DNA of 64,000 bases from positions 1,550,001-1,614,000 of the forward strand of contig CAVZUK010000003.1 in NCBI GenBank assembly GCA_963778465.1. The letters are read 5' to 3'. Position 1 is the stretch's first letter, and the number at the start of each line of letters is the position of its first letter. A program made the position numbers and the translations under genes. The notes below the pieces were generated by a model. It saw nothing but the letters and a program-made list of their open reading frames with translations, was not told the DNA's origin and searched no databases. This DNA is from CAVZBW01 sp963778465 (GTDB lineage: Bacteria > Actinomycetota > Acidimicrobiia > Acidimicrobiales > RAAP-2). This document shows positions 59,328 through 64,000 of this stretch, piece after piece.

Positions 59328-60566
59328 ATGCTCTACCAGGCGTACCAGGCGCAGAGAGACCTGACGGCCCCCGCTGTGGGACTGGCCGGGCTCACCGCGT
59401 GGGCGATCGGCGGGCTGCCCGATTCCCTGAGCGAGCACTCCGCCGTCCGCTGGGCCTCGGCCACCTGTCAGATCGTGAAGGAGTCGCGGCTCACCCACAC
59501 CCGCCCGGCGTTCGGGATCGAGGAGGTCACGGCCGGTGGTCGCCCGGCGCGGGTACGTGAGGAGGCGGTGGAGACCACCCCCTTCGCCTCGCTCATCCAC
59601 TTCGCCAAGGAGTCGGCGACGCCCCAGCCCCGGGTTCTCGTCGTCGCGGCGCTGGCCGGCCACTTCTCGACCCTCCTGCGGTCGACCGTGCGGACGCTGC
59701 TGACGGACCACGACGTCTACCTGATCGACTGGCACAACGCCCGGGACGTGCCCTTGTCCGACGGCCCGTTCGGCCTCGACGACTACGTCGACCACGTGAT
59801 GCGCTTCCTGCGGACCGTGGGGCCGGGTGCCCACCTCTTCGCCGTGTGCCAACCCTGCCCGGCGGCGCTCGCCGCCACGGCCGTCCTGAGCGAGGCACGC
59901 GACCCGGTGACCCCGAAGAGCCTGACCCTGATCGCCGGCCCGATCGACTGCCGGGTCAACCCCACCTCGGTCAACCAACTGGCGATGGACGTCCCGCTGT
60001 CGTGGTTCGCGGAGCACGTGATCGCCACGGTGCCCCTCCGCTATCGGGGGGCCATGCGGCGGGTGTACCCCGGGTTCCTCCAGCTCGGGGGTTTCGCCTC
60101 GATGAACATCGGGCGGCACACGGACAAGCTCCTCGGGCTCTTCAACGACATCGCCAACGGGCGGGACGCGCAGGCCGCGGCCACCCGGGCCTTCTACGAC
60201 GAGTACTTCGCGGTTCTCGACCTGGCGGCGGAGTTCTACCTCCAGACGGTCGACGTGGTCTTTCAACGCCATCTGCTGCCGCGTCGGGAGTTCGAATGGC
60301 GGGGTCGCCGCATCGACATGGGCGCGATCACCCGGACCGGGCTCCTCACCATCGAAGGCGAGCGAGACGACATCTGCGGCGTCGGCCAGACCATGGCGGC
60401 CCACGACCTGTGCTCGAAGGTGCGACCGGCCCGGCGGCGCCATCACCTCCAGGCGGGGGTCGGTCACTACGGCGTCTTCAGCGGGTCGGCCTGGGAAGGC
60501 CAGATCTACCCCGTCGTCCGGAACTTCATCGTGGCCAACGAACGCAGCCGGACCCGCCAGGGATAG
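59328..60566 (+). CDS. phaZ: Intracellular poly(3-hydroxybutyrate) depolymerase
   Basis: The 412-residue alpha/beta hydrolase is the intracellular PHB depolymerase type: MLYQAYQAQRDL at the N-terminus, DWHNARDVPLSDGPFGLDDYVDHV, a Cys nucleophile in LFAVCQPCPAALAAT where lipases have Ser, Asp in IEGERDDICGVGQT and His in VGHYGVFSG. It breaks down stored PHA. ATG 59328 after AGGAG is preferred to an earlier in-frame ATG. It lies with phasin, synthetase and PHA synthase genes on the other strand, supporting the assignment. Confidence 0.9.
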   Translation: MLYQAYQAQRDLTAPAVGLAGLTAWAIGGLPDSLSEHSAVRWASATCQIVKESRLTHTRPAFGIEEVTAGGRPARVREEAVETTPFASLIHFAKESATPQPRVLVVAALAGHFSTLLRSTVRTLLTDHDVYLIDWHNARDVPLSDGPFGLDDYVDHVMRFLRTVGPGAHLFAVCQPCPAALAATAVLSEARDPVTPKSLTLIAGPIDCRVNPTSVNQLAMDVPLSWFAEHVIATVPLRYRGAMRRVYPGFLQLGGFASMNIGRHTDKLLGLFNDIANGRDAQAAATRAFYDEYFAVLDLAAEFYLQTVDVVFQRHLLPRREFEWRGRRIDMGAITRTGLLTIEGERDDICGVGQTMAAHDLCSKVRPARRRHHLQAGVGHYGVFSGSAWEGQIYPVVRNFIVANERSRTRQG

Positions 60567-60572
60567 GGGCTC

Positions 60573-61229
60573 TCAGAACTCGACGTCGAGCTCGTCCAGC
60601 GCTTCGGGCTCCCCCTTCGCCGCCTCGAGCCACTCGACCATGTCGGGCAGTCCCATCACCGTCCTGACGTAGTCGACGCACTCCTGAGGGAGCTCCACGT
60701 CGTAGGTGACGAAGCGAGTGCAGACGGGGGCGTACATCGCGTCGGCCATCGTGGGGGAGTCCCCGAAGAGAAAGGGTCCCCCGGACGCCGACAGACAGTC
60801 CTGCCAGACGGCGACGATCCGGTCGATGTCGGCCTGGGCCCCGCTCCACGCCTTGAATTCCGGATGGCTGGCACGGACGTTCATGGGGAGGGCGCTGCGC
60901 AGGTTGGCGAAGCCGGCGTGCATCTCCCCGCACACGGAGCGGCAGTGCGCCCGTTTGGCCGGATCCTCCGGCAGGAGCCCGGAGCCGGGCAGCGTCTCCC
61001 AGAGATACTCGCCGATGGCGAGGGTGTCCCAGATCGAGTTGCCGTCGTGCTCGAGGCAGGGGACGAGGAAGGACGGGGAGAGCTGCAGCAGCTCGGCCCT
61101 GGCCGACGGGTCGCTCGGGTCGACGAGGCGTTCGGTGAATTCGAGCCCCGCCATCCGGCACAGCAGCCAGCCTCGCAGGGACCATGCACCGTAATTCCTG
61201 CTGTTGATGGTCAGGGTGGCTTGCGTCAC
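60573..61229 (-). CDS. Glutathione S-transferase-like protein
   Basis: The 218-residue protein has the thioredoxin-like N-terminal domain LTINSRNYGAWSLRGWLLCRMAGLEFTERLV, the cis-Pro VPCLEHDGNSIWDTLAIGEYL and a helical C-terminal domain with MADAMYAPVCTRF. It resembles bacterial Ypf/zeta-like GSTs. Most actinobacteria use mycothiol, so the thiol partner is uncertain. It starts with GTG 61229 and is convergent with phaZ, 6 bases apart. Confidence 0.85.
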   Translation of the reverse strand: MTQATLTINSRNYGAWSLRGWLLCRMAGLEFTERLVDPSDPSARAELLQLSPSFLVPCLEHDGNSIWDTLAIGEYLWETLPGSGLLPEDPAKRAHCRSVCGEMHAGFANLRSALPMNVRASHPEFKAWSGAQADIDRIVAVWQDCLSASGGPFLFGDSPTMADAMYAPVCTRFVTYDVELPQECVDYVRTVMGLPDMVEWLEAAKGEPEALDELDVEF

Positions 61230-61402
61230 GCCGCGACTCCCTCGCTCGTCTCGAGCCCCCCTTGCGTGACGTCACCGGGGCGACGTCAGCTGGGCCCCGA
61301 AATTACGACACCCGGAACCGCCGAACAAGGCTCGCGGCTCCGGGTGTCGGTGACGAAGGGTTCCGGCCACGCGTTGCGGGGCCGGATGCGGCCGGTGAGC
61401 GA

Positions 61403-61714
61403 TCAGGCGGCTGTCGACTTCTTGACCGGGGCGCTCGGTGCGGGGGTTCCGAGGCCGGCGAGCTCGGACACGAACGAGCGTTGCGCCTCGAGCAGGCGCT
61501 CCGTGAAGCGGAAGCTGCTGTCGATGGCCTCCTGGACCGAGGGCATGTTCCCGGCGAAGGGGAGGCTCGAGCGGTCGGGAAGGACGGGGTCGAAGCTGGA
61601 CGTCGCAGCCTTGAGTGCGTCGAGCGTCCAGCGCTGGCTGGTCTCGACGGCCTTGACGATGCCGTCCTGGACGGACTCGGTGAACTGGAGGGTGGTACTC
61701 ACGATGCTGGGCAC
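61403..61714 (-). CDS. Phasin-like granule-associated protein
   Basis: The 103-residue amphipathic helical protein (TTLQFTESVQDGIVKAVETSQRW…, SVQEAIDSSFRFTERLLEAQRSFVSELAG) ends in an Ala/Pro/Lys tail (APSAPVKKSTAA), as many PHA-granule phasins do. Its place between PHA depolymerase and an acyl-CoA synthetase and near PHA synthase supports a role on granules. The sequence is too small and helical for certain assignment. The leader contains a CTTTCGGGGG direct repeat before the start. Confidence 0.65.
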   Translation of the reverse strand: MPSIVSTTLQFTESVQDGIVKAVETSQRWTLDALKAATSSFDPVLPDRSSLPFAGNMPSVQEAIDSSFRFTERLLEAQRSFVSELAGLGTPAPSAPVKKSTAA

Positions 61715-61868
61715 CTCGCTTTCGGGGGGCTTTCGGGGGACGGACGGCCGTCGAGGTATTTGACATACTCGGGCCGCTGCAAACTATATCAAGCTATTGG
61801 TCTCTGCACAAGCCACCGGCAAGCACGGGGGCAAACACCGGGACAAACGCAGGGCACGCGGTGCCCCC

Positions 61869-63467
61869 TCAGGTCGTGAAGCGGCCCCGGAGCACCTTCT
61901 TGTCGAATTTGCCCACGGCCGTCTTGGGGATCTCGTCGACCAGCTCCAGGCGGTCGGGGAGCTGCCAGTGGGCGAATCCCGACGACGCCAGGTGCTCCCG
62001 GACCTCTTCGATCTCCACCGTGGCGCCCGGTCGCACCACGATGCAGGGCAAGGGACGCTCGAGCCACTTCGGGTGGGGCACGGCGATCACGACGGCCTCG
62101 GCGACGTCGGGCATCCCCATGATCGCCGCCTCCATCTCGACCGACGAGATCCACTCGCCCCCGGACTTGATGAGGTCCTTGGTCCGGTCCGCGATGACGA
62201 AGTAACCGTCGGGCGAGCCGATCGCCACGTCGCCGGTGCGGAACCACCCGTCGTCCGTGAACTGCTCCTTGCCCATCCCGTGGACGTAGGAGTCGATCAC
62301 CCAAGGCCCACGGACCCAAAGGTCGCCCATGGTCTCGCCGTCGGCCGGGACCTCGTTGTCCTCCAGGTCGCGGATGCTCACGCGGATGCCCGGCAACGGC
62401 AGCCCGGCCTGGGTCAGGGCCACGTCCGTGACCCGATCCTCGGGCCAATCCCGCATCCGCTCCTGCGGCCAGGCCATGGAGGCCAGCGGGGACGTCTCGG
62501 TCATGCCCCAGGCCTGGATCATCCGGATGCCGAACTCCTCGGACAAGCGGGCGATGAGGCTCCTTGGCGGCTGGCTGCCGCCGCACACGATGTGTCGGAG
62601 ATCGGGGAGGGACATCCCCCTCGCCGCCAGCTCGTCGGCCATGGAGAGCCACACGGTCGGCACGCCCGCGGCGACGGACACCCGCTCCTCGACCATCAGG
62701 TCCACGAAGGGTGCGGGCTCGAGGGGCCCGGCGAAGAACACCTGCTTCGCGCCGACGAGGGCGGCGGCGTAGGGCATCCCCCACGCGTTGGCGTGGAACA
62801 TGGGCACCTGGGGGAGCACCGAGTCCCCCGGCCCGATCGACATCGCGGCGGCCGACGTCACGGCGAGCGCGTGGAGGAAGCTGGAGCGGTGGGTGTAGAG
62901 CGCCCCCTTGGGGCTGCCCGTGGTTCCCGACGTGTAGCAGAGGCCCATCGGGGTGTCCTCGGCGATGTCGAGCCGGGCGTAGTCCTCGGGCCGGCCGGCG
63001 ATCAGCTCCTCGTAGGCGACGACGCCGGGCATCGACGTCGCCGGTGCCGATTCGTCGAGCACGACGACGTGTCGCACGCCGTCGAGTCGCGGCGCGATCT
63101 CCTCGATCATCGGAAAGAGGTCGGCGTCGACGAGCAGGGCGCGGTCGTCGGCGTCCTGGATGATGAAGGTGAGCTCGTCGGCCGAGAGCCGCACGTTGAG
63201 GGTGTGGAGCACCCTCCCGGTGCACGGGACCGCCAGGTAGGCCTCGAGGTGGCGGTAGCTGTTCCAGGCCAGGGTCGCCACCCTCTCGCCGCGCTCGAGA
63301 CCGAGACCGTCCAGGGCGTGCATCAGCTGGCGGGTTCGCCGACCGAAGTCGGCGTAGGTGTAGCGGTGGACCTCGCCGCTGGGAAGGCGGCTCACGATCT
63401 CCGCGTACGGGGAGTGGCTCGGGCCCGAGTCGAGCATCATCCATGCGTTGAGCGGGTCGGTCATCAT
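61869..63467 (-). CDS. Acyl-CoA synthetase (AMP-forming fatty-acid CoA ligase)
   Basis: The 532-residue enzyme has the ATP motif CYTSGTTGSPKGALYTHR, motif II QAWGMTETSPLASM, motif WFRTGDVAIGSPDGYF and the catalytic Lys in TAVGKFDKKVLR. It activates a fatty or hydroxy acid to its CoA ester, and with its neighbours could feed 3-hydroxyacyl-CoA into PHA synthesis or reuse the monomers. The ATG at 63467 is used. It lies between the phasin-like and PHA-synthase genes, all on the minus strand. Confidence 0.93.
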   Translation of the reverse strand: MMTDPLNAWMMLDSGPSHSPYAEIVSRLPSGEVHRYTYADFGRRTRQLMHALDGLGLERGERVATLAWNSYRHLEAYLAVPCTGRVLHTLNVRLSADELTFIIQDADDRALLVDADLFPMIEEIAPRLDGVRHVVVLDESAPATSMPGVVAYEELIAGRPEDYARLDIAEDTPMGLCYTSGTTGSPKGALYTHRSSFLHALAVTSAAAMSIGPGDSVLPQVPMFHANAWGMPYAAALVGAKQVFFAGPLEPAPFVDLMVEERVSVAAGVPTVWLSMADELAARGMSLPDLRHIVCGGSQPPRSLIARLSEEFGIRMIQAWGMTETSPLASMAWPQERMRDWPEDRVTDVALTQAGLPLPGIRVSIRDLEDNEVPADGETMGDLWVRGPWVIDSYVHGMGKEQFTDDGWFRTGDVAIGSPDGYFVIADRTKDLIKSGGEWISSVEMEAAIMGMPDVAEAVVIAVPHPKWLERPLPCIVVRPGATVEIEEVREHLASSGFAHWQLPDRLELVDEIPKTAVGKFDKKVLRGRFTT

Positions 63468-63529
63468 GGGAGTCGTTCCAGGTCCGGGTGGGACGCGACG
63501 CTAGCGCGCCACCGTTCGGGCTCCGGGCT

Positions 63530-64000
63530 TCAACCGTTCCGCACGTAGCTGCCGGGCGCCGCCTCGTTGGGGGGGTAGGCGCGGCTCCCGAGGGACGAGG
63601 GGGCCTTGCGCTCCCCGCCGGCGCGGGGCGCCTGCCATTCCGCCCATCGTTCCCACCAGACGCCCTGTTGCTCGCTCGACTCGGCGAGCCACTCGTCGGG
63701 ATCGTCGACGGGCTCGGGGCCCGTCGCGATCGTCATCTTGGGGGTCCCCGGGGGGCTGACCAGGCTCTGGATGTGGCCGGAGGAGGACAGGACGAACTCC
63801 TTGGTGCCCCCGAGCAGGCGGGTGGTGGCGTACGAGGCGCGCCACGGCACCAGGTGGTCCGTGCGCGCCCCCACCACCATGGAGTCGCAATCGACCTTCT
63901 GCAGGTCGATGGGCGATCCGAGCAGCTTCATCTCGGACCGTGCCATCGAGTTGTGCAGGAACATGTCGAGAAAGTCGGCGTGCAGCGCCGCCGGGATCGC
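63530..64000 (-). CDS. phaC: PHA synthase, C-terminal part (5' end outside window)
   Basis: The frame is open to the window edge; about 156 residues are present. They read AIPAALHADFLDMFLHNSMA, GARTDHLVPWRASYATTRLLGG and VLSSSGHIQSLVSPPG, where the catalytic Asp (TDH) and His (GHI) of the Cys-Asp-His triad lie; the Cys is beyond the edge. The ending …DEWL…WWERWAEW…LGSRAYPPNEAAPGSYVRNG is typical of class I/II PhaC. It polymerises hydroxyacyl-CoA into storage granules and is the first gene of the local PHA cluster. Confidence 0.93.
   Translation of the reverse strand, partial: AIPAALHADFLDMFLHNSMARSEMKLLGSPIDLQKVDCDSMVVGARTDHLVPWRASYATTRLLGGTKEFVLSSSGHIQSLVSPPGTPKMTIATGPEPVDDPDEWLAESSEQQGVWWERWAEWQAPRAGGERKAPSSLGSRAYPPNEAAPGSYVRNG

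Noticed and set aside
61720..61741. Direct repeat CTTTCGGGGG before the phasin-like gene
   Set aside because: Only two short GC-rich units, likely slippage; no evidence of a binding site or repeat array.
1..64000. CRISPR arrays, tRNA or rRNA genes, phage attachment sites
   Set aside because: No regularly spaced repeats, no tRNA-like cloverleaf with anticodon arm and no rRNA core sequence were found on reading both strands; short or divergent RNA genes could be missed without a covariance search.

Overview
The window is high-GC DNA with frequent GTG/TTG starts and tightly coupled genes (many ATGA/GTGA overlaps). With the Streptomyces-type VanRS pair and PadR/YtrA/DrrAB-type genes this points to an actinobacterium. 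The mix of soil-type catabolism and PHA genes would fit an acidimicrobial or other non-Streptomyces lineage, but that placement is inference. No rRNA, tRNA or CRISPR array was seen.

Layout. 0-2.2 kb: the 3' end of a sensor kinase, a VOC protein and a frameshifted zinc dehydrogenase. 2.4-8.6 kb: a glycopeptide-resistance island, vanR-vanS divergent from vanH-vanA-vanX followed by a second murF; together these would replace D-Ala-D-Ala by D-Ala-D-Lac in peptidoglycan precursors. 9.0-21.8 kb: a catabolic island with three paralogous isopenicillin-N-synthase-like Fe(II) oxygenases, a Rieske oxygenase, an NCS1 permease, an amidohydrolase, an FAH-family hydrolase, three NTF2-like domains, VOC, RidA and cupin proteins and a GntR/FCD regulator. 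Six copies of one motif (CATAYGATRTATG-like) sit before its transcription units, so it is very probably one regulon for an imported, probably nitrogen-containing, compound. It ends in decayed urease accessory genes (ureG, ureD).

22.7-38.9 kb: a mosaic accessory stretch with a DrrAB-type exporter and TetR regulator, an AhpD-like protein abutting an IS3 transposase remnant, an aminoglycoside-adenylyltransferase-like gene, assorted oxygenases and acetyltransferases, a DNA ligase and several broken genes. 38.9-52.0 kb: three ABC export systems: a MacB/FtsX type with frameshifted permease, a YtrA-regulated ATPase/permease pair under a 22-bp perfect palindrome, and a PadR-regulated FtsX system, with a PHP-domain gene, a thioesterase and a signal-less solute-binding protein between them. 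52.2-59.1 kb: a nucleotidyltransferase, an FAD oxidoreductase divergent from a peptide deformylase, an APC permease, a membrane protein and a DHA2 drug exporter. 59.3-64.0 kb: polyhydroxyalkanoate metabolism: depolymerase, GST, phasin-like protein, acyl-CoA synthetase and the C-terminus of PHA synthase at the window edge.

Several genes (dehydrogenase, IS3 orfB, secreted protein, FtsX permease, PHP protein) are broken by what looks like a single-base indel. Some may be assembly errors, so read-level checking matters before calling them pseudogenes.
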